NCBI RefSeq assembly: GCF_026552795.1
Contig: NZ_JANFPI010000002.1
Location: forward strand, 124,001 to 188,000
Length of the DNA: 64,000 nt
Direction of reading: 5' to 3'
Origin: Ectorhizobium quercum
Lineage (GTDB): Bacteria; Pseudomonadota; Alphaproteobacteria; Rhizobiales; Rhizobiaceae
Shown: positions 9,275 to 20,492 of the stretch, in pieces
Layout of the letters: each line of letters opens with the position of its first letter
Position numbering within the stretch: position 1 is the first letter of the stretch
Made by a program: the position numbers and the translations under genes
The notes under the pieces: generated by a model
What the model saw: the letters and a program-made list of their open reading frames with translations, nothing else
What the model was told of the DNA's origin: nothing
Database searches by the model: none

Positions 9275-9762
9275 GCCATAACGATTTTCGCACATCGTCG
9301 CCGCGCCGCCCCGACAGGGCGGCGCTTGCGGTCGCGGCCGGCCTCGCAGCCCTCGCCGGCGTCATCCTCTGGGATGTATCGCGGCTTTCCGCCATCGTCA
9401 GCTATTCGCCGGTCGGCCCGGCCACCATTCCCTACGCCATCGGCTTCGCGCTGCTCGGCCTGTCCGTCTGGACGGTAATTGCCGCCTTCCGGGGCGACTT
9501 TCCCGAACGCGAGCCGCAGGAAGCAAGGCCGGTCCTGTGGATCGTCGGCGGCCTGGCCGCGCAGATGCTGCTGCTCAACACCGCAGGCTTTTCCATCGCC
9601 ACCGGCGTGCTCTTCGCCGCGACGGCCTATGCGTTCGGCAGGCGGCAGCTCTGGATCTCGCTGCCGGTCGGCATCCTTCTCTGTTTGGGCGTCTGGTACG
9701 TTTTCGCCCGGCAATTGCAGCTTTCGCTGCCGGCCGGCCCGCTCGAAAACCTGCTGTTCTAG
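9271..9762 (+). CDS. tctB: Tripartite tricarboxylate transporter small permease TctB
   Basis: This is the small, poorly conserved membrane subunit of the TTT system. The 163-residue product has four hydrophobic segments, including AALAVAAGLAALAGVILW and LWISLPVGILLCLGVWYVFA. Length and topology match TctB. It is coupled to tctC by an ATGA overlap and is followed 12 bases later by tctA. Confidence 0.88.
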   Translation: MSHNDFRTSSPRRPDRAALAVAAGLAALAGVILWDVSRLSAIVSYSPVGPATIPYAIGFALLGLSVWTVIAAFRGDFPEREPQEARPVLWIVGGLAAQMLLLNTAGFSIATGVLFAATAYAFGRRQLWISLPVGILLCLGVWYVFARQLQLSLPAGPLENLLF

Positions 9763-9774
9763 GGATTACACGCC

Positions 9775-11292
9775 ATGAGCACTTTCGATTTTCTCGCCCA
9801 GGGCCTCGTGGTCGCCGCCCAGCCCATGAACCTGATCTATGCGCTGATCGGCGTGACGCTCGGCACGGCCGTCGGCGTTCTGCCGGGCATCGGGCCGGCG
9901 CTCACCGTGGCGCTGCTCCTGCCCATCACCTTCCAGCTCGATCCCGCGGGTTCGCTCATCATGTTCGCCGGCATCTACTACGGCGGCATGTATGGCGGCT
10001 CCACGACCTCCATCCTGCTCAACACGCCGGGGGAAAGCGCCTCCATCGTCACCGCGCTCGAGGGCAACAAGATGGCCCGGGCCGGTCGCGGAGGCCCGGC
10101 GCTCGCGACGGCGGCCATCGGGTCGTTCATCGCCGGCCTCATCGCCACCATCGGGCTGGCCTTCATCGCACCGGTCATCGTCAAGCTGGCGCTGGTCTTC
10201 GGCCCCCGTGAATATTTCGCGCTGATGGTGCTGGCGTTCGTCACCGTCTCCTCGGCCTTCGGCGATTCGACACTGCGCGGCCTGACCTCGCTTTTCGTCG
10301 GCTTCGCGCTCGCCATCATCGGCATCGACCAGTTGAGCGGGCAGGCCCGCATGAGCTTCGGCGTTCCGGATCTTCTCGACGGGGTGGAGGTGACGACGCT
10401 CGCCGTCGCCATGTTCGCCATCGGCGAAACGCTCTATATCGCCGCACAGGGCAATCGCGTTCAGGAAACCATCGAGGCCGTGCGCGGCTCGGTGTGGATG
10501 ACGGCGAAGGACTGGTCGCGGTCGTGGAAACCCTGGCTGCGCGGCACCGCCATCGGCTTCCCCATTGGCGCCATGCCGGCAGGCGGCGCCGAAATCGGCA
10601 CCTTCCTGTCCTATGCCGCCGAAAAGCGTCTGACCAAGCATCCGGAGGAATTCGGCAACGGCGCCATCGAGGGCGTCGCCGGGCCGGAAGCCGCCAACAA
10701 CGCCTCGGCCGCCGGCACGCTCGTCCCGCTGCTCACCCTCGGCCTGCCGACCTCGGCCACGGCGGCGATCATGCTGGCCGGTTTCCAGCAATACGGTCTC
10801 CAGCCGGGGCCGCTGCTGTTCGCCACCAATCCCCAGCTCGTCTGGGGCCTGATCGCCAGCCTGCTGATCGCCAACCTCATGCTGCTGATCCTCAACCTGC
10901 CGCTGGTGGGCCTCTGGGTGAAGCTGCTGACCATTCCGCGGCCGTGGCTTTATGCGGGAATCCTGCTGTTCGCCACGCTCGGCACCATCGGCGCCAATCC
11001 GTCCGTGTTCGAACTCGGCATGCTGCTGGCGTTCGGCGTGGTCGGCTATGCGATGCGGGTGCTGGGCTATCCGATTGCGCCGGTCGTGGTGGGCCTCATT
11101 CTCGGGCCGCTCGCCGAACAGCAATTGCGCCGCGCACTGGCCATCGGCCAGGGCGATTTTACGGTGCTCATCACCTCGCCGATCGCGGCAACGCTGCTCT
11201 TTCTCGCCGCGGCGGCACTCGTCGTTCCGCTCATCCTGCGCCTGCGCGGACGCGGAAAGATTCTGGGCCAGCTTGCAGCAAACGAGGACTGA
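9775..11292 (+). CDS. tctA: Tripartite tricarboxylate transporter large permease TctA
   Basis: This is the large permease that carries the substrate through the inner membrane with ion-gradient energy. The protein has 505 residues and about a dozen hydrophobic segments. Family motifs are clear: [20 protein letters not shown] near the start, [20 protein letters not shown], and a repeat of the same type at [20 protein letters not shown]. It is the last gene of tctCBA, and a hairpin follows its stop. Confidence 0.93.
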   Translation: MSTFDFLAQGLVVAAQPMNLIYALIGVTLGTAVGVLPGIGPALTVALLLPITFQLDPAGSLIMFAGIYYGGMYGGSTTSILLNTPGESASIVTALEGNKMARAGRGGPALATAAIGSFIAGLIATIGLAFIAPVIVKLALVFGPREYFALMVLAFVTVSSAFGDSTLRGLTSLFVGFALAIIGIDQLSGQARMSFGVPDLLDGVEVTTLAVAMFAIGETLYIAAQGNRVQETIEAVRGSVWMTAKDWSRSWKPWLRGTAIGFPIGAMPAGGAEIGTFLSYAAEKRLTKHPEEFGNGAIEGVAGPEAANNASAAGTLVPLLTLGLPTSATAAIMLAGFQQYGLQPGPLLFATNPQLVWGLIASLLIANLMLLILNLPLVGLWVKLLTIPRPWLYAGILLFATLGTIGANPSVFELGMLLAFGVVGYAMRVLGYPIAPVVVGLILGPLAEQQLRRALAIGQGDFTVLITSPIAATLLFLAAAALVVPLILRLRGRGKILGQLAANED

Positions 11293-11302
11293 TCCACCAC
11301 GG

Positions 11303-11325
11303 GAACCCCGCCTCGGGCGGAGTTC
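11303..11325 (+). terminator. Hairpin after tctA
   Basis: GAAC-CCGCC and GGCGG-GTTC form a stem interrupted by one mismatch around a TCG loop, 10 bases after the tctA stop. The 3' side (TCTCTTC) is only moderately T-rich, so termination is likely but not certain. Confidence 0.5.
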
Positions 11326-11374
11326 TCTTCATCAAGCACTCTGGAGATTGCGGCGGGGGAACCCGCCGCCCCGC

Positions 11375-11548
11375 TCAGAATTCGCGGACGGACGGGAAGC
11401 CTGCGGGATCGATTCCCAGTTCGCGAAGCGCGGCATCGCTCGGGCGGCGATGATTGCGCACGGCAGCCGCAGCGCTGACAGCAGCGCCGACCACGGCAAG
11501 CGTGCGACGAAAGACATTCTTCTTTACAGCGGACATGACTTTTTCCAT
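11375..11548 (-). CDS. Small basic DUF1127-like protein, 57 residues
   Basis: A short minus-strand gene encodes MEKVMSAVKKNVFRRTLAVV, then an Ala-rich stretch, RNHRRPSDAALRELGIDP and a PSVREF end. The basic N-terminus and the ALRELGID segment resemble the DUF1127 (YjiS-like) family, whose small members are common regulators in Rhizobiales; this is a tentative match. An ATG at 11536 is an alternative start with a GGA-type site. A perfect 18-base palindrome lies about 50 bases upstream. The gene sits alone in the tctA-cysD gap. Confidence 0.55.
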   Translation of the reverse strand: MEKVMSAVKKNVFRRTLAVVGAAVSAAAAVRNHRRPSDAALRELGIDPAGFPSVREF

Positions 11549-11596
11549 CCATTCTTGCTATTTTTTCACGGTTGCAAGATCGGCCCGGCCACGCAC

Positions 11597-11614
11597 TTTT
11601 ACAACATTGTAAAA
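11597..11614. promoter_or_regulatory. Perfect 18-bp palindrome, possible operator
   Basis: TTTTACAACATTGTAAAA is fully self-complementary and stands out from the GC-rich surroundings. It is about 50 bases upstream of the small minus-strand gene at 11375-11548 and about 330 bases upstream of cysD. The rest of 11549-11940 holds no gene I can support. The regulator that would bind is unknown. Confidence 0.45.
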
Positions 11615-11940
11615 CGCAGGGCTGTAATGCAAAAACCTTCGACGAAAGTATAGGCATCGACGGTTGCAGCTCATAGCCACGCACCTGAAAAACATATTGT
11701 CCATAAAATTCATATGGATTATTCGGATCCGTCCTGCTAATGTCGGTTCCGTCACGAGCCGAACCGCCCGGAATATCCGGATGCGGTCGATTGTTTTGCG
11801 CAATTTTTGTGCGTTCAGGTGACATTTGCTCATTTCCCGCTTCACTCTGGAACCGGATTTCTGTCTTCCGGCCCGATGACACGCGATACTGCGGCCTCAT
11901 CAAAGAAAAGCCCGCCGCGTGCATTTCCCGGAGACACCCG

Positions 11941-12894
11941 ATGCAGACCAGCCTTCCCGAGACGGAAGCTCATCCGACGCAGACCGCCAGGCCGCCGCTC
12001 GACCCGCATTTGAAAGCGCTCGAAAACGAGGCGATCCATATCTTCCGGGAAGTGGCCGCAGAATTCGAACGCCCGGTCATGCTCTATTCGATCGGCAAGG
12101 ATTCCTCGGTTCTGCTGCATCTCGCCCGCAAGGCATTCTTTCCGGGCCGCATCCCCTTCCCGTTGCTGCACATCGACACCGGCTGGAAGTTTCGGGAAAT
12201 GATCGCCTTCCGCGACGAGATCGCCGAGAAATACGACCTCGATCTCGTCGTTCACACCAATCCGCGCGGCAAGGCGGAAAATATCACCCCCTTCACGCAT
12301 GGCTCGACCGTCTACACGGACATCATGAAGACGGAGGCGCTGCGGCAGGCGCTGGATGCCGGCAAATACGACGCGGCCTTCGGGGGCGCCCGGCGCGACG
12401 AGGAAGCCTCCCGCGCCAAGGAGCGCATCTATTCCTTCCGCACGCCGGACCACCGCTGGGACCCGCGCAACCAGCGCCCGGAACTGTGGAACATCTATAA
12501 CGGCATGGTGAAGAAGGGCGAAAGCGTGCGCGCCTTCCCCCTGTCGAACTGGACCGAGGTCGACATCTGGCGCTATATCCAGCTCGAAAACATTCCGCTG
12601 CCGCCGCTCTATTTCGCCACGCGTCGCCGCTTCATCGAGCGCGACGGCATGATGATCCTTGCCGAAGACCCGCGCCTGCCGCTTCTGCCGGGCGAGGAGA
12701 TCAAGGAGGATTCGATCCGCTTCCGCACGCTCGGCTGCTTCCCGCTGACAGGCGCCATCCGCTCCGAAGCCGCGACGCTGGACGAAGTCATCGCCGAACT
12801 GGAAATCGCAACCGTGTCCGAACGCCAGGGCCGCGCCATCGACCGAGACCAGTCCGGCTCGATGGAAAAGAAGAAGCGCGAGGGTTACTTCTGA
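11941..12894 (+). CDS. cysD: Sulfate adenylyltransferase subunit 2
   Basis: This is the small, catalytic subunit of ATP sulfurylase, which makes adenosine phosphosulfate from ATP and sulfate in the cytoplasm. I chose the ATG at 11941, preceded by GGAGA, giving 317 residues. The PP-loop signature is visible as [20 protein letters not shown], and the protein ends with the conserved [16 protein letters not shown]. The stop overlaps the cysN start (TGATG), so the two subunits are coupled. Confidence 0.96.
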   Translation: MQTSLPETEAHPTQTARPPLDPHLKALENEAIHIFREVAAEFERPVMLYSIGKDSSVLLHLARKAFFPGRIPFPLLHIDTGWKFREMIAFRDEIAEKYDLDLVVHTNPRGKAENITPFTHGSTVYTDIMKTEALRQALDAGKYDAAFGGARRDEEASRAKERIYSFRTPDHRWDPRNQRPELWNIYNGMVKKGESVRAFPLSNWTEVDIWRYIQLENIPLPPLYFATRRRFIERDGMMILAEDPRLPLLPGEEIKEDSIRFRTLGCFPLTGAIRSEAATLDEVIAELEIATVSERQGRAIDRDQSGSMEKKKREGYF

Positions 12895-14375
12895 TGAGCA
12901 CCGCATCCGAGATCGCTATTTCCGCGTCCGCCACGATCATTCCCTTCGCCGAGCCGGGCCGCCCGGGCCGCGACACGCGCCCGCTGCGCCTCATCACCTG
13001 CGGCAGCGTCGATGACGGCAAGTCGACCCTGATCGGCCGCCTGCTCTGGGATACCAAGGCGGTGAAGGAAGACCAGGCCGCGTCGCTGAAGCGCGACGGC
13101 TCGCGCCAGAACGACCTCGGCCTGCCGGATTTCGCCCTGCTGCTCGACGGTCTTCAGGCCGAGCGCGAACAGGGCATCACCATCGACGTCGCCTATCGCT
13201 ATTTCGCGACCGACCGCCGGTCGTTCATCGTCGCCGACACGCCCGGCCACGAACAATATACGCGCAACATGGCGACCGGCGCCTCGACGGCAGACCTTGC
13301 GGTGCTGCTGATCGACGCCCGCGCTGGCCTGCTCGAACAGACGCGCCGCCACGCCACCATCGCCTCGCTGATGGGCATCCGCCAGTTCGTCCTGGCCGTG
13401 AACAAGATCGACCTCGTGGACTACAGCCAGTTCCGCTTCGAGGAAATCGCTACCGCGTTCCGCGAATTCGCCAGAAACCTCGGGCCGGTGAAGGTGACGG
13501 CGATCCCCATGTCGGCGCTGAAGGGCGAGAACGTCGTCAGCCCCGCGCATGAGACCATGCCGTGGTATGAAGGCCCGACACTGGTGGAAACGCTCGAATT
13601 CTCGCCGGCACGCTCGTCCCAGACCGGCGGCTTCCGCCTGCCCGTGCAGCGCGTCGCCCGCCCGGGCGAGAGCTTCCGCGGCTATCAGGGCACGGTGGCC
13701 GGCGGCGCGATCAAGCCGGGCGACGCCGTGACGATCCTGCCCTCGGGCGAAACCGCCCATGTCCGCCAGATCGTGACCTTCGACCTCGTGCGCAACGCCG
13801 CCGTGGCGGGAGACGCGGTCACGCTGGTGCTGGACCGGCAGGTCGACGTGGCCCGTGGCGACATGATCGTTTCCGAGGAAAGCCAGCCCATGACCGGCCT
13901 TTCCTTCGCCGCCAAGCTGGTCGCCCTCCAGCCGGAAGGCATCGAGCCGGGCAAGCGCTACTGGCTGAAGGCCGGCAGCCGCAGCCAGCGTGTCGTCGTC
14001 GAGCCGCAGAACGCGCTCGATCTCGCCACCGGCCGATGGAACCCGGCGCTGCACCTGCCGATGAACGCCATCGGCAGCGTGCGGCTGGATTTCGAGGAAA
14101 TGGCGATCTTCGACGCCTATCTCGACAACCGCACGACCGGCGCCTTCATCCTGATCGATCCCGAAACCCACAACACCATCGCCGGCGGCATGATCACCGC
14201 CAGGGTGACGGACGAAACCGCCACCGAAGACGGCGACCGCGTTCTGCTGTCCCTGCCGGCGGATCTGGCGGAAAAACTGCTTTCGAGCGATCTTCTCGCC
14301 CAGCACCGCGACCGGATCAAGATCTGCAAGCTGAACGCCGGCGAAGCGAAAACGGTGTTCAGCGCCGAGGAATGA
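12894..14375 (+). CDS. cysN: Sulfate adenylyltransferase subunit 1 (GTPase)
   Basis: This is the GTPase subunit that drives sulfate activation by CysD. The 493-residue protein has the G1 motif CGSVDDGKSTLIGRLLW, G2/G3 regions EREQGITIDVAYRYF and DTPGHEQYTRNM, and NKID. The C-terminal part is the EF-Tu-like beta-barrel region. No APS kinase (CysC) domain is fused at the C-terminus, unlike NodQ/CysNC proteins, so APS kinase would have to be encoded elsewhere. A hairpin follows within ten bases of the stop. Confidence 0.96.
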   Translation: MSTASEIAISASATIIPFAEPGRPGRDTRPLRLITCGSVDDGKSTLIGRLLWDTKAVKEDQAASLKRDGSRQNDLGLPDFALLLDGLQAEREQGITIDVAYRYFATDRRSFIVADTPGHEQYTRNMATGASTADLAVLLIDARAGLLEQTRRHATIASLMGIRQFVLAVNKIDLVDYSQFRFEEIATAFREFARNLGPVKVTAIPMSALKGENVVSPAHETMPWYEGPTLVETLEFSPARSSQTGGFRLPVQRVARPGESFRGYQGTVAGGAIKPGDAVTILPSGETAHVRQIVTFDLVRNAAVAGDAVTLVLDRQVDVARGDMIVSEESQPMTGLSFAAKLVALQPEGIEPGKRYWLKAGSRSQRVVVEPQNALDLATGRWNPALHLPMNAIGSVRLDFEEMAIFDAYLDNRTTGAFILIDPETHNTIAGGMITARVTDETATEDGDRVLLSLPADLAEKLLSSDLLAQHRDRIKICKLNAGEAKTVFSAEE

Positions 14376-14380
14376 GGCAG

Positions 14381-14405
14381 AAGGCCGGCATTGCCGCCGG
14401 CCTTT
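14381..14405 (+). terminator. Probable terminator of cysDN
   Basis: AAGGCCGGC and GCCGGCCTT form a perfect nine-base-pair stem with an ATTGCC loop and end in TTT. It begins five bases after the cysN stop. The nearby repeat at 14418 is a separate element. Confidence 0.7.
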
Positions 14406-14417
14406 ACGCCATCTTCC

Positions 14418-14501
14418 TTCGTCACCCTCGGGCTCGAGCCCCAACGCTCCACGCCGCGAGCGGCGCGGTGGATCCTCGGGTCAGGCCCGACCATGACGAA
14501 A
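14418..14501 (-). repeat. Dispersed intergenic repeat, family A, copy 1
   Basis: An 84-base element runs from CTTCGTCACCCTCGG to GGCCCGACCATGACGAAAG. It is in inverse orientation to the copies at 15743-15825 and 61741-61817. Internal GC-rich dyads (CCACGCCGC/GCGGCGCGGTGG) make it strongly self-complementary. It looks like a small palindromic intergenic repeat, not a gene. It lies between cysN and the DUF930 gene. Confidence 0.8.
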
Positions 14502-14556
14502 GAGAACGATAAGCCGTCTTGTCGTCCGTCCGGGCCGCCGTTTCACCCATCTTCCC

Positions 14557-15627
14557 TCAATCGCGCGACAGACCGCGCGCAAGGCGCTCCTCGCGGGTAA
14601 TCTTCTTTTCTCCCAGACGATAGCTGAAATCCGTGACCTGCATCCGCTCCGGGTTCACCGAGCAGCGGAAGGAGATATCGTACCAGTCGCCGCTCATCGT
14701 GCGGTAAGCGCCGCCGGACGCATCCAGCGTGTTGTTCTCGACCTTGCCGACATTGTCGGCGAACGGAACCATGCCGTGCAAGGCAACGCCCGGCCGCGCC
14801 GCCATGATCTGCGATAGCGCCTCCACCGCGCAAAGCTGAACGATCCGCCGCGACAGGGGAAGCTGGCCGAGCGAGTCGCGCAACGTGGGGTCGGCCACCA
14901 GCCGGTCGTCGGAGAACGTTCGCTCCGCCGGCTCGAGCGGGCCGGCAGCGGCATGGGCGGTGCCGGTCTCCGGCGCGCCGGCCGGGAGTTCCGGCCGCGG
15001 CAAAGGCACCGGCGGGTTCTCGATCGAAATCTCGGTCCCCTCCTCTCCCTCGACCGCCAGAATATCCACCGCGGCTTCAGGCGCCTCTTCGCCAGCAGCC
15101 TCCGGCGCGACGTCGGCGGCGGCGTCGTCCATCGTCTCGGATTGCGCATCGGGTGCCGTCGGAGCGGAAGCGTCCTCACCCGTCTCCTCGGCCTTCGGTC
15201 CCGTCTCGACGGGCGCTTCCACCCGTTCCGGCGCCGTGTTCCCCATTGCCGTCTCGGATTCGGGAGCGTCGGACACCGGCGGCGGGATCGCAAGCATGGT
15301 CGCCCGTGGCGCAGGCGGTTCAGGCGGCGACGCCTCCTCCTCGGCCGTTTCCGGCTCGGGCGGTTCGGGTTCGGGTGCTTCCGGTTCAGGAGGCGCTTCG
15401 GCCTCGGGTTCGGGTTCGGGCTCCGGTGCCTGTTCGGGCTCCGGCTCGGGTTCCGGCACGATATCCACCGAAACCGTCTCCTCCTGCGTCGGCGAAGGCA
15501 TGGGCAGGTGGATCAGGAAAGCGGCCACGGCGAACAGGTGCAGCAGCACCGAGACCGCAACGCCCCATGCAAAACCCCGGCTCGACTGGTGTGACCTTTC
15601 CTGCATGACACGCATGTAAGACCGCAT
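14557..15627 (-). CDS. TonB-like Pro/Glu-rich envelope protein with DUF930 C-terminus
   Basis: This looks like a periplasm-facing inner-membrane protein of unknown function. An N-terminal helix (AWGVAVSVLLHLFAVAAFLI) is followed by a long Pro-Glu repeat region (PEPEPEPEQAPEPEPEPEAE and more) and an acidic Ala/Pro stretch. The C-terminal 110 residues match the DUF930 type: RDSLGQLPLSRRIVQLCAVE, two Cys, and GDWYDISFRCSVNPERMQV. The layout resembles TonB, with a helix and an extended linker, but the end domain differs. No start has a good ribosome-binding site; ATGs at 15627, 15615 and 15606 and a TTG at 15642 are possible. Intergenic repeats lie on both sides. Confidence 0.75.
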   Translation of the reverse strand: MRSYMRVMQERSHQSSRGFAWGVAVSVLLHLFAVAAFLIHLPMPSPTQEETVSVDIVPEPEPEPEQAPEPEPEPEAEAPPEPEAPEPEPPEPETAEEEASPPEPPAPRATMLAIPPPVSDAPESETAMGNTAPERVEAPVETGPKAEETGEDASAPTAPDAQSETMDDAAADVAPEAAGEEAPEAAVDILAVEGEEGTEISIENPPVPLPRPELPAGAPETGTAHAAAGPLEPAERTFSDDRLVADPTLRDSLGQLPLSRRIVQLCAVEALSQIMAARPGVALHGMVPFADNVGKVENNTLDASGGAYRTMSGDWYDISFRCSVNPERMQVTDFSYRLGEKKITREERLARGLSRD

Positions 15628-15742
15628 GCCGGCAAGGTCCAATCCTCAATCGGGAATCCGCAGGAAAATCTTCGAGAGGTCAGCCGATACAAACGGCAAA
15701 GGCCGGCGATAACGCCGGCTCAAACGGTTCATCCCTCTCTTC

Positions 15743-15825
15743 CGTCATGGTCGGGCTCGACCCGACCATCCACCGTGCCGCATGCGGCGTGGACCCTTGG
15801 GGCTCGAGCCCGAGGGTGACGAAAG
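15743..15825 (+). repeat. Dispersed intergenic repeat, family A, copy 2
   Basis: An 83-base element runs from CGTCATGGTCGGGCTCGACC to CGAGGGTGACGAAAG. It is highly similar to the copies at 14418 (inverse) and 61741 (same orientation). It is flanked by two short hairpins, GCCGGC-GATAAC-GCCGGC at 15702-15719 and AGGCCGGC-GTTTCC-GCCGGCCT at 15847-15868. The second hairpin lies just past the rpoD stop and may help end its transcript. The 15628-15894 gap holds nothing else that I can see. Confidence 0.8.
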
Positions 15826-15894
15826 ACAAGGTGTGCCAATACAGTGAGGCCGGCGTTTCCGCCGGCCTTTGGAATATCGCGATCGTCGCGTCGC

Positions 15895-17946
<2,052 letters not shown>

Positions 17947-18345
17947 TCGTCGCTTTCCCTGACGCCTATGTTCTTCGCGGAAGATCCGGGCGGAAGCCCG
18001 GCTGCTCCCGACTTCGGAACCGCTCCAACTTGATATCGCAACTCGCAAAGACAGGCCGTCGCATCGTCGTGCGCCGGCCTGCTACCGAATCACTTCTCCG
18101 AACCTATCGGAGCGATCTTTAATTCCTGCTTAACCACCGCCGCCGCACGCACCGTGCGCAGCGCTTTATCGAGAGACTGTCCGGTCATGGTTCCGCGGCC
18201 CGTCCGGCCCCTGCATTTTTGACTCAAATCGTGATTCCCACAATTCTGCGTCCCGTCAAGCCTTTCCGGTGGAAAACTTAACGAAAAATGAACCGGCACC
18301 GGGATTCAGGTCCCTAAAGCGCACTAGCCGGCAATCTCGTTTCCC

Positions 18346-18373
18346 TATTTAGGATCGCAACCGGCAAAAACAA
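18346..18373 (-). promoter_or_regulatory. Candidate rpoD promoter in the dnaG-rpoD gap
   Basis: On the minus strand TTGTTT and TAAATA are separated by 16 bases, just past the dnaG stop. The resulting rpoD leader would be close to 390 bases. The 17947-18388 gap otherwise contains no gene I can support. This is a weak sequence match and other promoters may exist. Confidence 0.3.
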
Positions 18374-18388
18374 GGGGTTCCGCGCCAA

Positions 18389-20389
18389 TCAGGAGCCGGA
18401 GGCCGCCGGTCCCTTGATCCGGCCCGACAGGACGCCGAACCCGTCGATGATCGCCTCCTGGTTTTCCATCCGGCTGATTTCGAGGTGAACTTCCTGAAGC
18501 GCGCGGTAAAGCGGCGTCAGGCGCTCGGCGTCCTCCGCCTCCGTCGCCTCGGCGATCGAACGCTCCAGTTCCAGCTTCTGCCGCCTGAGATCGATCGCCC
18601 GCTTGTGCAGCGCATAGGCCTGCCCGTATCCCTCGCGTGCATCCTCAAACGCCGCCTCCACCGTCGCGGTCCACAGACGCGCATTGCGGATCTGCTGCTC
18701 CATCGCCGCAATCAGCGGCCCGAACCCTTCCGCCTCCAGCACCTCGCGCAGGCTTTCCGCCGAAAGCCGGTGGCCGAGCAGCGCCCCGGCCGACAGAAGC
18801 GCCGACCAGAAGCGCGTCAGCTCCCGGTTCTCGTATTCGATGCCGGCGATCTCGTCATAGGTCTCCAGCATCAGGCCGGGATGGTTGACCACGGTGAGCG
18901 CCAGGACGCTTTCCCTCAGCGACGGATGCTCGTAAGCCCCCTTGACCAGCGTCGAACGCGTCAGCCGGTCGGAGATGCCGCCGGAAAAACCCGACGGCGC
19001 CTGTCCTCCGCGACCTCCCTGCCCGCGAAAATTGCCGCGCCCGCCCTGCGGCTGGAAACGCCCCTCGCCATTGCCGCGCGGCTGACGCGAGGCGTTGAAG
19101 AAGGCGTTCAGCCGGTCGCGCATGTCCTGCTGGTAATGGCGGCGCACGTTCTCGTCGGCGATGACGGAGACGATCTGCCTCAGCCGCGCTTCCAGTTCGG
19201 CGCGCTTTTCCGGCGTGTCGAAGGTGCCGTTCGCTTCCCGGCTCCAGATCATCTCGGCAAGCGGCTTCGCCTCGTTCAGCACCCGGTCGAAGGGCGCCCG
19301 CCCCTCATGCTTCACCAGGTCGTCCGGGTCCTTGCCGTCCGGCAGCAGCGCGAAGCGCACGGTACGCCCCGGCTTGATATGCGGCAGCGCCAGATCGGCG
19401 GCCCGCGCCGCGGCCCTCAGACCCGCGCCGTCGCCGTCGAAGCAGAGGACCGGCTCGGGCGTCATCCGCCAGAGCAGTTCGAGCTGATTCTCGGTCAGCG
19501 CCGTGCCGAGCGGCGCGACGGCGTTCTCGATGCCCGCCTGCGCCAGCGCGATCACGTCCATATAGCCCTCGACGGCGATCACCGTGCCGGGCTCCGAACG
19601 TCCGCCGCCGGCCTGCGCGGCCCGCCGGGCGCGGGCGAAATTGTAAAGCACGCTGCCCTTGTGGAAGAGTTCCGTCTCGTTGGAGTTGAGATATTTCGCC
19701 GGTGCGTCGGGTGAGAGCGCCCGCCCGCCGAAGGCGATCACCTTTTCCCGCGAGGACAGGATCGGAAACATGATGCGGTCGCGGAAACGGTCGTAGGAGA
19801 CCGGAATCTCCGGCCCGTGGACGACGAGGCCGCACGCCTCGATATCCTCCTTCGGGATGCCCTTGCCGGCAAGGAAGGTCTTCAGCGCATTGCGGCTGTC
19901 GGACGCATAGCCGAGGCGGAACGTCTCGATGGTGCGGCCGGAAAGCCCGCGCTCGCGCAGATAGGCGCGCGCCTTCGCGCCCGCCGCCGTCTGCAACTGG
20001 TCCTGGAAGAACTGCGCCGCCATTTCCATGACGTCGATCAGCCCGGCCCGCTCCTTCTCGCGCCGCTCGGCCTGAACGTCGCGCTGCGGCATCGGCACGC
20101 CGGCAAGGTCGGCGATCTGTTGCACCGCCTCGGGAAAGCTCAATCCTTCCAGATCGGTGAGAAAACGGAAGTGATCGCCCGACACGCCGCAGCCGAAGCA
20201 ATGGTAGCGCCCCTTGCGGTCCTCGCAATGGAAGCTCGGGCTCTTCTCGCCGTGGAACGGGCAGCACGCCCACCAGTCGCCGCGCGAGGTGTTGGTCTTC
20301 TTCCGGTCCCACGTCACGCGCCGCCCGATCACCTGGGAGATCGGTACGCGGTCACGTATCTCTTCGAGAAAGGATTGGGAAAAGCGCAT
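18389..20389 (-). CDS. dnaG: DNA primase DnaG
   Basis: This enzyme makes RNA primers at the replication fork and interacts with the DnaB helicase. The ATG at 20389, with GAGGA upstream, gives 666 residues. The N-terminal zinc finger is visible (CPFHGEKSPSFHC then HCFGCG). The TOPRIM core has VIAVEGYMDVIALAQAG and LCFDGDGAGLRAA. A Gly/Arg-rich linker (GGRGNFRGQGGRGGQA) leads into the helicase-binding C-terminus. It belongs to the dnaG-rpoD macromolecular-synthesis gene pair. Confidence 0.97.
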   Translation of the reverse strand: MRFSQSFLEEIRDRVPISQVIGRRVTWDRKKTNTSRGDWWACCPFHGEKSPSFHCEDRKGRYHCFGCGVSGDHFRFLTDLEGLSFPEAVQQIADLAGVPMPQRDVQAERREKERAGLIDVMEMAAQFFQDQLQTAAGAKARAYLRERGLSGRTIETFRLGYASDSRNALKTFLAGKGIPKEDIEACGLVVHGPEIPVSYDRFRDRIMFPILSSREKVIAFGGRALSPDAPAKYLNSNETELFHKGSVLYNFARARRAAQAGGGRSEPGTVIAVEGYMDVIALAQAGIENAVAPLGTALTENQLELLWRMTPEPVLCFDGDGAGLRAAARAADLALPHIKPGRTVRFALLPDGKDPDDLVKHEGRAPFDRVLNEAKPLAEMIWSREANGTFDTPEKRAELEARLRQIVSVIADENVRRHYQQDMRDRLNAFFNASRQPRGNGEGRFQPQGGRGNFRGQGGRGGQAPSGFSGGISDRLTRSTLVKGAYEHPSLRESVLALTVVNHPGLMLETYDEIAGIEYENRELTRFWSALLSAGALLGHRLSAESLREVLEAEGFGPLIAAMEQQIRNARLWTATVEAAFEDAREGYGQAYALHKRAIDLRRQKLELERSIAEATEAEDAERLTPLYRALQEVHLEISRMENQEAIIDGFGVLSGRIKGPAASGS

Positions 20390-20492
20390 TGGGTCCTCGG
20401 GCTCCGGCCTTGTTCTATATAGGCCGTCCATCCCTCAAGCGCCATAAGGGCGGCATGTCCTGCCCGCTATCCACAACCGGGAAAGCGGGAAC

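Noticed and set aside
11615-11631. A possible LysR-type box TGCAT-N7-CTGCG upstream of the small DUF1127-like gene
   Set aside because: Two of five bases of one arm do not match and no promoter lies at the spacing seen at the sRNAs, so control by the LsrB-like protein is not supported.
12894-14375. A CysNC (NodQ-like) fusion
   Set aside because: The protein ends after the elongation-factor-like domains at 493 residues; no APS kinase P-loop follows.
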